A stretch of 64,000 nucleotides of DNA, from assembly GCA_017654935.2 (NCBI GenBank), contig CM065687.1, positions 17,176,740 to 17,240,739 of the forward strand, in the 5' to 3' direction. The notes beneath the pieces were generated by a model, which had not been told where the DNA came from, ran no database searches, and saw nothing but the letters and a program-made list of their open reading frames with translations. The translations under genes and the position numbers were made by a program. This stretch comes from Phymorhynchus buccinoides (lineage: Eukaryota > Mollusca > Gastropoda > Neogastropoda > Raphitomidae). This document shows positions 22,622-32,800 of the stretch, in pieces. Position 1 is the stretch's first letter; every line of letters begins with the position of its first letter.

Positions 22622-23704
22622 GTTATTATTGTAGTTGCTTCTGCTCTCTTCCAGTCCATAGGAAGATAACCCGTTTCTAAACTTTTATTAAACAATATGG
22701 TTAATGGTAATGCTAATTCCTCACTTAGTTCCTTTAATATCTTAGCTGGTATTTTATCCGGACCTTGAGCCTTATTAGTGTCTAACTGCTTAAGCTTACT
22801 TTTAACAGCTTATACAGTGACAATAATCTGTGCACAGTTAGCTTTTGGCTGTGATTCACTTTTCAAGCTTACTTTTAACAGCTTCTGCAGTGACAATGAT
22901 CTGTGCACAGTTAGCTTTTGGCTGTGATTCACTTTTCATTTGTGGTAATGTTTCTGTATCTTCTCTAGTAAAGACACTTGCAAAGTAATCATTCAGAATA
23001 TTTACTTTGTCCTCATCTGTTGTCTTTATGTCTCCATTTTGATCTTTTAAAGGACCAATGCCTGTATTAATTTTCAATTGGGAATTTATCTATTAAAAAA
23101 AACCACCTTAGGATTGGATTTACTATTTTGGGCAATATTTTTTTCATGAGCTTTTCTTTCCTTCCTGAATTGCTTACAAGAAGAACATCTTATTTTAACA
23201 TACCTTGAATACTGTTTGCTAGCCTTGGATTTACCTTTTTCTAAGTATCTTCTATATAATCTATATTTATTTCTTTTTAACACTTTTTCTTAAATTTATG
23301 GACGTCCAGTAAGGTTAACGTTTACCTTTTTTTTGTTTTTGTTACAATTAGTCTTCATTATTGGAATATGTTGATCCATTGATAACATGGATCCTATCTT
23401 TAATATTGTTCCAACAATCTTCTACATTCAAATTATCCAAATGATCCCAATTTAGGCTTTGAAAGTCCTGTCTCATTTGAGCAAAGTTACCCTTTTTCAT
23501 GTTATATTTTACACCCTGTTCTGAATAATTTGAGTGATGTACATTAACATACAAGTTAAATAGTAGCACCTGATGATCACTTTTTTCCCCCAGTGGGCTA
23601 ACATGAGTAATATCAGATATAAATTGTGCTATAAAACAAATAGTGTTCAAAATGAGAAAATAGAGATTCATGCTTTGCACGTGATAAATTTGTAGGTTGG
23701 CCAT
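22622..23704 (-). pseudogene. LINE A endonuclease end and RT N-terminal region, broken
   Basis: The minus-strand frames contain LGEKSDHQVLLFNL, which carries the SDH motif at the end of an apurinic-like endonuclease domain. They then contain the basic linker (KYRLYRRYLEKGKSK...), DYFASVFTRED, and LFNKSLETGYLPMDWKRAEA, the classic start of the RT domain. The pieces lie in different frames. A 73-bp tandem duplication at about 22792-22940, with AGCTTTTGGCTGTGATTCAC twice, adds damage. The N-terminal endonuclease half is missing upstream of 23704. It belongs to the same element as 19836-21074. Confidence 0.85.
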
Positions 23705-24480
23705 AAAAAGTGCAGTAGTCAGCTTTTTCTACCACTCACCACCAAAAATCCACGACCTGACAAATGATCGACAAGCAGATTCTGGGGCTCTGAAATATGG
23801 CTGAAGCATAAAGCAAGCAGCCAGAGCCATAGATGAAATATTTCAGCAGTAGTCCAACTGGGGGAATGTTGGATATTCACAAGGAGTCTGAAAAACTTTG
23901 ACCTGGTGCTCTAAGCGTGATTACGCTCAAGACATGTCAGGGTCATCCACAGAAGACGTCTCCAAGATCGGTTTCAGAGCACTGCAAAAACCGCCAGAAC
24001 GAAAGCCTCAAAGACAACATGGAAGACTGATCAGTAGTTCCACAATTTGAAAATGTCTGGCATAAACTGGCTTCAGGTGCTGTAGGCTGTGTATCAGAGC
24101 TGTATCAAAACTAGACAAAAGTCGTTCTCATACTGTCCAATCTAGTCGCAAAAAACAGGTCGCGGATTTCATTCAACTGAATTTTTACTGAATGTTTATC
24201 AGTTACACAGTTCACTTTAGTAACAGCCTGTTTCACTTGATTAAATTGGACAATATGAGAGAACCTCTCAGAAACTGACAAAGCAGACGAGAGAGAATTG
24301 CACAGAAAACTGTGCTTTGCTTCTCAAGGACATTTATGTCATCTTATTTTAACTTAATCTCTCTCTTCACATAAGCCACATTCATGGCAGAGACCAAGTG
24401 TACAGAATAACAGACAAGAAGAGTATGAACATTTCCACGATTCAACCAAATTAGAGACAAAACCCCTTTTTAAACTAGTT
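23705..24480. other. No gene recognised
   Basis: No conserved coding or repeated structure found. It lies between two minus-strand LINE remnants. Confidence 0.4.
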
Positions 24481-24649
24481 TTTATTTTCATAGTAATTTT
24501 TGTACAATGCAAACAAAACAAATGTTACTATTCACATGACCAATACATGAAATACTGAGTACAAGATTAAAGATTCAAGAATTTTAATCCTTTGACCCCT
24601 TTTGGAGCATGGAGGAACAAAAACAGTATAACACAAACATAAAACTCAA
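24481..24649 (-). other. Probable 3' UTR of LINE B
   Basis: AT-rich stretch downstream (minus strand) of the LINE B stop. The exact 3' end cannot be fixed because no tail repeat or target duplication was seen. Confidence 0.4.
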
Positions 24650-26431
24650 TCAAAACCGCAAAAAATTCAAAAGTGACAGCGAAATGTCAGTTTTTGGTGA
24701 GTAGTGAAAGAAACACTCTTTTAAACTATCTTTCCAAATTTTAAAAAAATTCTTAAATTTAAACATATACGTCGTCTTTTTTTTAAACATGCTACAGAAA
24801 TTGAAAACGGATTTGGGTTTCAGAAATTTCTTAGGAACATATTTTTCACGAAGTTCATTGTATTTTGGACATTCCATTATACAGTGAAATTCGTCTCCTA
24901 TCTCGCCCATTTCGCAATTACGACAAATACGTAATTCTCTTGGGACATTATAATGTCTTCCAACTTCAATAGGCAATTTATGATTGCTGCATCGAAACTT
25001 GAATAAAGATATATAACATAAACATCTGGTAAGGTTAAAATGTAATTTTCCCTTCCAAAGTCTGTCTTAAAATGTTTATAAAATAAACATTTACTACTGT
25101 TCTCAAGAGAATTACGCCAGTCACGAACATAGTTATTTTGTAATTCTTGTTTAACACACTTGCATAAGTTACTTTTACTCGAGAATGATTGGGATTCCCA
25201 AACACAATCAAAACCAGCTTCAATTAAAATACTTTTAACATAATCAAGCCACGGTGAAACAAAAAGAGCCTTTACATACAGTTCATGTAAAATATTATAC
25301 AATTTGCTAGAATATTTTTTAGAATCATTATTAACCAAATCAGCCCAGAACCTTATCATTCTTGTTTTAACAAGTAAAGACAGAGGATACATTCCAGTTT
25401 CACCATAAATCATAGAAGTCATTGTAGTTTTATTTACTCTAAACAAATATTTGAAGAAACGTAACTGTAACTTTTCTAACATATCAACATTTTCATATCC
25501 CCAAATGTCACAACCATATAGCAAGACAGGTATAACCATTGAATGAAACAAATCTATGCAAATATGAATTGGCAATTTCTGTTTCCTAGCAGTTTGTTGT
25601 AAGGCAAACATTGCTTTAAGAGCCTGATTGTATGCATATTTTCTTGCCTTAAAAAAAGAGCCTGTTCTACTAAACTCAATACTGAAATAAGAGTCTCTAT
25701 CTTTTTATTCCCAAAGAAAACTTTTTCACGTCCATGAAAAACAACTAGCTTAGTTTTATCTGGATTGACTTCAAGTTGCCATTGTTGGCAATGCATATGT
25801 AAAACATTCAGTTCCTTTTGCAAAGCAGGTCTAGAATTTGCTAACAAAATTGTATCATCAGCATATAACAGCACTAGTAATTTAATTAAGTTTTTAAGTT
25901 TTATTTCTGATGTATTGAAATCACATTCTAATGTAGAACAGCCATTATCAATAAGGTATTGTTCTAGATCATTCAAAAATAACGCAAATAATAAAGGTGA
26001 CAGGTTTTCTCCCCGACGAACTCCCCTATAACTACCAAAAAACTCAGATTTTTCACCATCAAGGAAGATGCAGGATTTTATTTGATTGTACATATTGATG
26101 ACAACATGTAACATTTTCCCAGAAATACCCTGTTTCATCAATTTGTGCCATAAGGCTTGTCTCCAAATATAATCAAATGCCTTTTTGTAATCAATAAAAG
26201 CACAGTATAATTTTTCATTACTTACAGAAAATATATCAATTAATGCTTTAAGAACAAAAGTGTGATCAAGTGTTGAATGCATGCGTCTAAAACCTGCTTG
26301 ATTTTCTGAAAGGATTCCATTGAATTCAACAAAATATGTAAGCCTGCTATTGAGAATTGATGCAAATAGTTTTCCAATGCAACTCAGTAGCGTTATCCCT
26401 CTGTGGTTATTGCAGTCTTCTTGATCCCCTT
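24650..26431 (-). pseudogene. LINE B reverse transcriptase, 5' truncated, with frameshifts
   Basis: Minus-strand RT. It contains KGDQEDCNNHRGITLLS, GKLFASILNSRL, NQAGFRR, FIDYKKAFDYIWR (palm), YRGVRRGENLSPLLFALFLND, LLYADDTILLA (YADD catalytic box) and NPDKTKLVVF. After a frame change come LLYGCDIWGYENVDMLEKLQ and a C-terminal CRNCEMGEIGDEFHCIMECP zinc-binding region ending near 24650. This is a non-LTR element in the broad Jockey/I/CR1 assemblage. It differs from LINE A, which lacks the NLSPLLF form. At least one frameshift lies between 25554 and 25611. Upstream coding sequence is cut abruptly at 26431 by the LTR element, so the endonuclease is missing. Confidence 0.9.
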
Positions 26432-28890
26432 TCGCGAACCCCGAGGAGAGTCTCGCACGCCCAGACAGACAAACTCACAGGAGAAGGCACACGCGCACAC
26501 CAGAAGTACAATACAAAACAAGACTATTTATTATAAGCAAGCACACACACACACTTACACAATTCAATACACTCAATGTTCAACAAATTATCTACACAAT
26601 TTACATGGCATTCAAAAGTTTGTCCAAAGAATAGGCTAAAGCCGGCAACTTAACTGAATAACTAAAAGAGAGTTTGTAAGCAGAAACACAAAATTGAAGG
26701 GAAAAACGACGAAAGGGCAGACGAAGAAAAGAAGTCCAACAAAAACAGCAGAGCGTCCGAAGAAGAAGACAAAAGGGGAAAACAAAAGTCAGTAGAAAAA
26801 CTGCTCCCCCTCCTGGGGCAGGCTACAGCAGCAGAAACAAAAGAAGAGAGACGGCAGAGGTCGCCCCCAGACTCCTCAACAGGAACGTCGAAGCCTGGCC
26901 CGAACGCACAGACAGGCCCACAGATCGGGCCTAACACGGGGCCAGACAGAAAGGCGGGCGGCCTCCCACAGCCGGAAACGGAGAAAAGAGCGGTTGACCG
27001 GGCGGTCAACCAGGCAGCAACAGGTCAGGTCAGGTCAGGCTCAGGATCAGGATCAGGATCAGGATCAGGATCAGGATCAGGATCAGGATCAGGATCAGGA
27101 TCAGGACTGTATGAAAAACCAAAACAAAAACCTAGTTTTGAACTCCCAGAGTAACAACAGTTTTGTGTTTACCCAAAAACTAATTCCCCAACAGTCCTCT
27201 TCAGGGATGTAAAAACCCACCCTCTTTAAACTTGGTTCTCTCCAAGAACCCCAAAACGCTGAAAAACACTTTCTTTACAATCCTTTTCACACGACTCAGT
27301 CTAGGGGTAATATTTCATCAAAAAGGATTAACTAAAAGGTTTCACTTTTTCTGGAACAACAAGGCTTTCATACATTTAGAAAATTCTAGCCTTTCAAATA
27401 CAAAAATTAACAATTACATTCTTCTGAAAATTTCACAGCTTTTCAGGTACAAGAATGGACACTTAAATTCTTCTGAAAATATCACATAGAACTTCACCAC
27501 CAAAAATATGTCCCTTCATTATCATTTCTTCCAGAAGGCGGACGAACTACAGGCAAAGAATGTATTTCCCCAAAATGGCATTCACAATGTACTTCAAAAG
27601 GTCAAAAAGCCTTGAAAACACTAATTACACTTTCTCTCAAAAATAAAAACAGAAACGGGGATGAACGCTTTACAAAGCTCCTATCAGCATAGCTAGAAGC
27701 GCGACTGGAATAACCCTCTGTTATCCAGCTCTCCGCAGAGTCTCTTAATACCTAATTAAGCTAGGACGATGACCGCGAGGCTAAACATAGGTCGCGAGGC
27801 TAAACATATACCGCAAGGCTAAACATAGGCCGCGAGGCTAAACATAGGCCGCGAGGCTAAACATATACCGCAACAAGGAATAATGCGCGCGCGTGCACGC
27901 ATTTAGGATTCTGAATCTCTGTGAACTCAAATACGCTTTGCACCGAAAAACGATTTGCACGGCCTAAACACACAATGGCGAGCCAAAACATTGATTCAAA
28001 AATATGTGCCGAGTTCAAGTACCAAATTCTACGACCGGCAAAAACCTATCCAACTGACAAGTCATGACCCAGCCAGTCAGTTCCTTAGCCCCTTATGCAA
28101 AAATCAAGAAAATAATAAGAAAAATGAACCAAAGAAAACGCACACAAATATACATGTTAGCAAACCTATAACTAGCTATTCTACATTGTTACGCGCGCGT
28201 TGTTGTACGAGTTTTAACGGGATTAATACTAATTTTATGCAGCTACTGACCAAACTTCCAAGTGGCGGAATGAAGAAGAAGAATCCTCCCCACAAGACAG
28301 TCGCAGCTCTGGTCTCGCCAAGGGCTCGGGGTAAGCGCGAGCAGGTGGAAGGGGTTCCGGACCGGCCACAGCTTTCTTCCAGGACTCCAGTGAACGCCAG
28401 GGACGATGACGGGGAAGGGAGGACGATGAGAAACCAAATAAAAAGGGGGTGAAGATGGCGATGAGGATGAAGAGAAGAGATGATTTCAGCCGAAGCTCAA
28501 CAGCTTCGCTATCCTCACGTCTAGGACTCGTGCAGGATAAACAGTTGATAACAGGATCCTTCAGGGACGTGGCCCTCACCACACCTCAGCACTGGGCGGC
28601 CGTAGGTGGACAGAACGATGAAAAGGAGAAAGGATGAAGCGATGAAGCGATGTTGCTTAACTGAAGGAAAAATATGGAGTGACGTTTGACCGGTATAAAA
28701 CTCATGAAGTCGCCAGTTGAATGTGGAGTCTCGCGAGAGGTCAGAGCTAACACGGGTTGCACGGATTTCACAAGTAGGTTGTCTCGATTAGGTTCAAAGA
28801 AAAGGAAAGATCTCGGGGTCCTTTGCGATCGAGTGGTAGACTGTGCCTTTCTCTGTCTGTTCAGAAGAACAATGTCACAAACTCGTGACA
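26432..28890 (-). repeat. 3' LTR of the Gmr1-like element
   Basis: Matches 32850-35271 across about 2.42 kb with roughly a dozen small differences. On the minus strand it starts TGTCACGAG at 28890, right after the purine tract. Its 3' end lacks the last ~49 bp (ending TTTCGTGACA) present in the other LTR, and is joined straight to LINE B coding sequence at 26431. It contains a (GGATCA)n tract at about 27040-27105 and an 18-bp repeat with GCGAGGCTAAACATA at about 27775-27870. Confidence 0.9.
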
Positions 28891-28902
28891 CACCCCCCTT
28901 CC
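28891..28902 (-). other. Polypurine tract (plus-strand primer) of the element
   Basis: On the minus strand GGAAGGGGGG immediately precedes the LTR start TGTGTCACGAG. The position and composition are those expected for the polypurine tract that primes second-strand synthesis. Confidence 0.65.
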
Positions 28903-28929
28903 GGAAAAGCACGTACTGGGTGAAAACAC

Positions 28930-29150
28930 TCATCGTGTCGCAGCCTGGGACGTCGCCAAGTTGTCCTCTGAAGGTTTGGCTTGTGCAACCTTCCGCACTC
29001 TCTCTTCCTCTGGCAAAACATGTCCCCATTTGATGAAGTGACCAAGGGACGACACTTCGCTCTTGCTGGTCTCACACCTACTGGATCGGACCGCCAGACG
29101 GACTTCACGTAGCCGCCGGGAGATACGCCGGAGGACCTGCGCTTGTCTCT
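28930..29150 (-). pseudogene. Reverse transcriptase remnant of the Gmr1-like element
   Basis: In a different minus-strand frame from gag-pol, this encodes QVLRRISRRLREVRLAVRSS, then RCETSKSEVSSLGHFIKWGH, then VLPEEERVRKVAQAKP. It fits the end of the gypsy RT palm, where the family shows a K-C-x(5)-V-x-FLGH motif followed by a P-x-K-V region. It begins directly after integrase residues FARD near 29145, so a deletion has fused the two domains. No YxDD box remains. Confidence 0.8.
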
Positions 29151-30779
29151 GGCAAAGTGGGTCCAATAAAAACCCTGCTGTACCCTCTCTTGAGTCCGGC
29201 GGGTGCTCATGTGTCCAGCCATGGGTGCGTCATGAGCCACTTTCTGCACCGGTGGTGGTTCAACAACTCGCTTGGCACCAGTGCGGTCGTTCTGATGGTG
29301 GCGGCAGAGTATCCCTTTCTCTTCCTCAAATGAGATAGAGCTGGTCTTGGTAGCCCTAGGTTCAGCGTCCAGTAACTCCCTCACCCTATCCAGCTGGCTG
29401 TCTTGCAACTGAAGCTTGCGGAGCACCTGTGGTGTCACCTCCTCCGCAAACACTTCCAGTCCCGGCCGGACAATGGGTTGGAGTTCATCCACCTTCTTGG
29501 CCATGGCGCGAGTAACTGCGCCCACGTAAACTTTCTCGGGGAGAATAGACGCTAGGGTCTGCTCCGTCCCATCCTCGAAGCACACAGTATTCCCCAACAG
29601 CAATGAACACGCCGGTTGCTTAAGGGCCACTGCCCATACCTTGCCTTCGAAGTAAGGGGTGCACATCTCGACCAAGTAGGTAGGGCGACGACACACAAAT
29701 TGGGCTTCAACTCCTGACACTTCGCACACCGGTCCTCTGGGCGCCCCAGATGGTACGAGCTCTTCGTCCACGAAAATGGCCGTAGCGCCGGTGTCTCTGA
29801 CGCTGTCAACAACTTTTCCAGCCACTCTGGAGGGGAAGACAGGACATCCCTCCCTGCATGGTGAAGAAGCAAACTGGCTAAGGGCTTTCCAACTTCCGGA
29901 GGCCTTCCCATCCTGCGAACCGCTATTCTGGAAAGATGGTCTCCGCAACTCGGGACAGAACCTCCTAATATGCCCTAGGGTCCGGCAGTGGAAACACACC
30001 TTTTGGTTCTTTGTCGGTGATTTGGTTGGAGACGGAGGAGTAGTTTCCTGGAGAGGAGTGGAGTCAGGTGTATGACTATCTTTGGCAGATCCCCTGGAGG
30101 CGACAGTTCTCCTAGCCTCCGAGTAAGTCTCTGCGATCTCGATGGCAGCGTCGAAGGTAGTCGGCTTCTTCTCACTCATCCGTATTCGGAGCTCAGGGGA
30201 CACGGTGTTGTAGAGCTGCTCAATGAGGATTAAATCCTTCAGCTCGGCCTCAGAGAGCTCCTCCCAGTGCTTCAGTGCCTGACGAAGCCTTGTCCCAAAC
30301 TGGTAGAAAGTTTCACTGGGCTCCTTCTTACCATTGCGGAACTTCCGGCGATAGGTCTCAGGCGAAAGGCGAAACTGTTGACGAAGAACCTTCTGTAAAT
30401 TATCATAGGTCTCGTCCTCTCCCATCTTGAAACAGGCTTCCTTGGCTTTGCCGGTGAGGGAAGATGACAGATGGATGAGTTTCTCATCATCTGTTAAGAG
30501 GTAGATCTTAGCCATTTTCTCGAAATGTTCTAGGAACAAGTCAATATCTTCGCCGGGTTTCAGTTCTGGAAGCCTGAGTACAGGGGTCGACACCTTAGAC
30601 CTGCTTCCTGACTCACGTCCTTGTTCCAGCTTTTCTCTCCTTCTCACTTCCTCTTGGCGAATCGCCTCACGTTCCTCTTTCTCTTCTCTCCACCTGCGTT
30701 CTTTCTCTTCTCTTTCCTCCTTCTTTCGTTGCTCCTTCCTTTCCTCTTCCTCTCTTCTTAGTTCCCTCTCCAGCTTCAT
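29145..30779 (-). pseudogene. Gag (capsid, zinc knuckle), protease and integrase N-terminal domain
   Basis: Residue numbers count from 30779 downward. 1-60: E/K/R-rich coiled-coil-like segment. 65-225: capsid, whose C-terminal half (SPETYRRKFR, ETFYQFGTRLRQALKHWEEL, LILIEQLYN) resembles SCAN domains. SCAN is known to be related to Gmr1-like gag. 262-275: zinc knuckle CFHCRTLGHIRRFC (C-x2-C-x4-H-x4-C). 329-333: DTGAT, the aspartic protease active site. 394-397: LLGN, a later protease motif. 516-540: HDAPMAGH and ERVQQGFYW, the histidine half of the integrase zinc-binding domain. Its CxxC half is lost at the deletion. The open frame runs on to 28875, but that part is out of frame. It packages element RNA and processes polyprotein in intact relatives. 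Confidence 0.9.
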
Positions 30780-31516
30780 TTCCTCTCTCCATCGCTGTTC
30801 TTTCTTTTCTTCTTCTTCCTTCCTAAGTTTTCCTTCTCTTCTTTTTCCTCTCTTCTAAGCTGTTCTTTCTTTTCTTCTTCCTTCCTTCTCAGCTCTCTTT
30901 TTCCTCTCTCTCTGTTCTTTCTTTTCTTCTTTCCTGTTGTTCTTTCGCTCCTTCCTTCGTTGTTCTTTCTTTCCTGCTCTTCTGTTCAGCTCCTCTCTTC
31001 CTAAGTTCTTTCTTTCTGCTCTTCTTTTTCCTCTCTTCTAAGCTGTTCTTTCTTTTCCTCCTCCTCCTTCCTAAGTCTTTCCTGCTCTTCTTTTTCCTCT
31101 CTTCTAAGCTGTTCAATCTCAGCCATCTCTTCCCTTCTTTGCTGCTCCATCTGAGCCATGGCAGCCATGAACATGGAAAACTCGCTGTTTCCTTTCGAGG
31201 AAGGATGGTGCTCTCCAGGCTTCTCCTCTGTCGTGGCACCTGACTTAAGAAAGATTCCCCTACCACGACCTAGGCTAAGGGGAGTCGAAACTGGTCCAAC
31301 CCTAGACCGTGCTCCTCCATGGTCAACTGCAGCATGGACAACCGGAGTGTGCATAGCCGTAGCCACAGAAGTCATGGAAGAAGATGGGGGTGAGGACACA
31401 ACGGTAGTAACGACGGAGGTAGAAACAGCTGAGGGCGTAGTCGGTACAGAAGGATCCGTCAACAGGTCCCACATAGCCCCACTGCGCGACCTTAAATCAT
31501 ACTCGTGACTTGCCAT
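30780..31516 (-). pseudogene. Gag N-terminus, with frame breaks in an E/K-rich tract
   Basis: The most likely gag start is the ATG at 31516 (MASHEYDLRSRSGAMWD). An upstream in-frame ATG at 31603 is less likely because it sits in leader sequence before an A/T homopolymer. A Ser/Thr/Pro/Val-rich stretch and GRGRGIFLKSG follow, then FSMFMAAMAQMEQQRREEM. From about 31130 to 30600 the sequence is an imperfect repeat of Glu/Lys/Arg codons that would form a charged coiled coil. Open frames switch at least twice here (stop near 31001, restart by 30779), so gag is broken or this copy has repeat-length indels. Confidence 0.75.
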
Positions 31517-32781
31517 TTTTTTTTTTTTTTCAACACTAACGGTTATGCAACGAAGACGATGAATCGCAGTAACACACACTAACGCGCGCAGGAAATCCCA
31601 CAAACTACGTCGAATTAAACCACACTAAACCAAACACTAACTAAACTACTCCGCATAAAGCTTTACCACACTAACCACTATTGCGCTAATTTACACAGCG
31701 TAGAACGCTTCTGCGACTAAACGACCCGCGTGGACAACAACCACGTTTGCACAAAAACCCTATTGCGCACCACGGGAGGCGGTCGCACGAACTACCTCAA
31801 CGGCCAAACAGCGCACAGTAACTTCCTGCGGTAACTTTCTGCGGTAAAACTAACAACACGATGTAGCTATGAACACACCCCAGTGTTTGAAAGCGTTATA
31901 AAAAACTACGGTTTGTGTTGCACAAAAACGTTCCGGTTTATCCCAGCAAGTTTGCTCTATAGCACAAGCTACACTAAGCATAAACGCGTGCGCGCACAGG
32001 TTCACATGCAACTCAACAAATAACCAAGCGATGGAATAAAAAATGGTAACTCAATGCAAGACACAATCCAATGCACGGAACACAGCAATTCAGTGCAAAT
32101 CAACTACAATGCATCAAAACCAAGAATTGTCTTGCAAAATAGAACCAGTCACAGACACGATAATAGTTCCAAGTGAATAGTCCGGGTTTAGTTTGCTAAT
32201 TAAATATGCGCGTACATATATATGAACACAAAAAACAACAACACATTAATGAATTTTTAAATAAGACTAACACACACCAGCACTCAGTCAATGCATGCAA
32301 ACTAGTGTGTCAAGGGAGGGAATCATTTCTCAGACTGAACAAGCCAAAGCTCAACCAGTCGAGATCTTTTTTGTTGTTGAAGGAACTAGAACTATTTCTT
32401 TTCCCCAGTTCTTTCCCCCCTTTATTCCTAACTAATCCCCTCTTTTAACCCCCTATTCCCAAAACAAACTAAGAAAAAACCCTAAACAAACTTTATCTCA
32501 GTTTGTTTTATAAACGCGTGTGCGCTCAAAACTTTAGAACACACACAAAGAAAACTATAAGTGGTCTTAAATAACTATATTTCACACGCTCTCCGACAAA
32601 CAAGTAAACAAAACGAACACAACAAATTTTCCACTCAACCGGCCAAAAGACCTAAGCAATGAGGGAAAATCGGACCGCCTTGCCTCTACACGGTCTCCCA
32701 ACCAACCACCCTTACATTCACACCCCAAACATTCACTGCCTTATCCCAGCGAACCTGCCGGCCTGGGACAGATGCGAGACA
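31517..32781 (-). other. Leader (5' UTR) of the LTR element
   Basis: About 1.26 kb of noncoding sequence between the primer site and gag, starting with a T/A homopolymer next to the gag ATG. AT-rich with several CGCGCG-containing words. No conserved frame. Such leaders normally hold packaging and dimerisation signals, but none could be identified by eye. Confidence 0.6.
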
Positions 32782-32797
32782 ATCCCGGACGAGCCCA
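32782..32797 (-). promoter_or_regulatory. Primer binding site, tRNA-Pro-like
   Basis: On the minus strand TGGGCTCGTCCGGGAT lies three bases after the LTR end CGTGACA. It matches the complement of the 3' end of tRNA-Pro except that two of the Gs after TGG are missing. It marks where minus-strand DNA synthesis would start, and fixes the 5' LTR as the one at 32801-35271. Confidence 0.75.
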
Positions 32798-32800
32798 AGA

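Noticed and set aside
27955..28452. 165-codon frame inside the LTR, repeated at 34370-34954
   Set aside because: It lies antisense in the LTRs, differs in length between copies because of single-base indels, and has no recognised domain. A conserved LTR-encoded protein cannot be fully excluded.
31158..31508. Plus-strand frame opposite gag
   Set aside because: Antisense shadow of the gag N-terminus.
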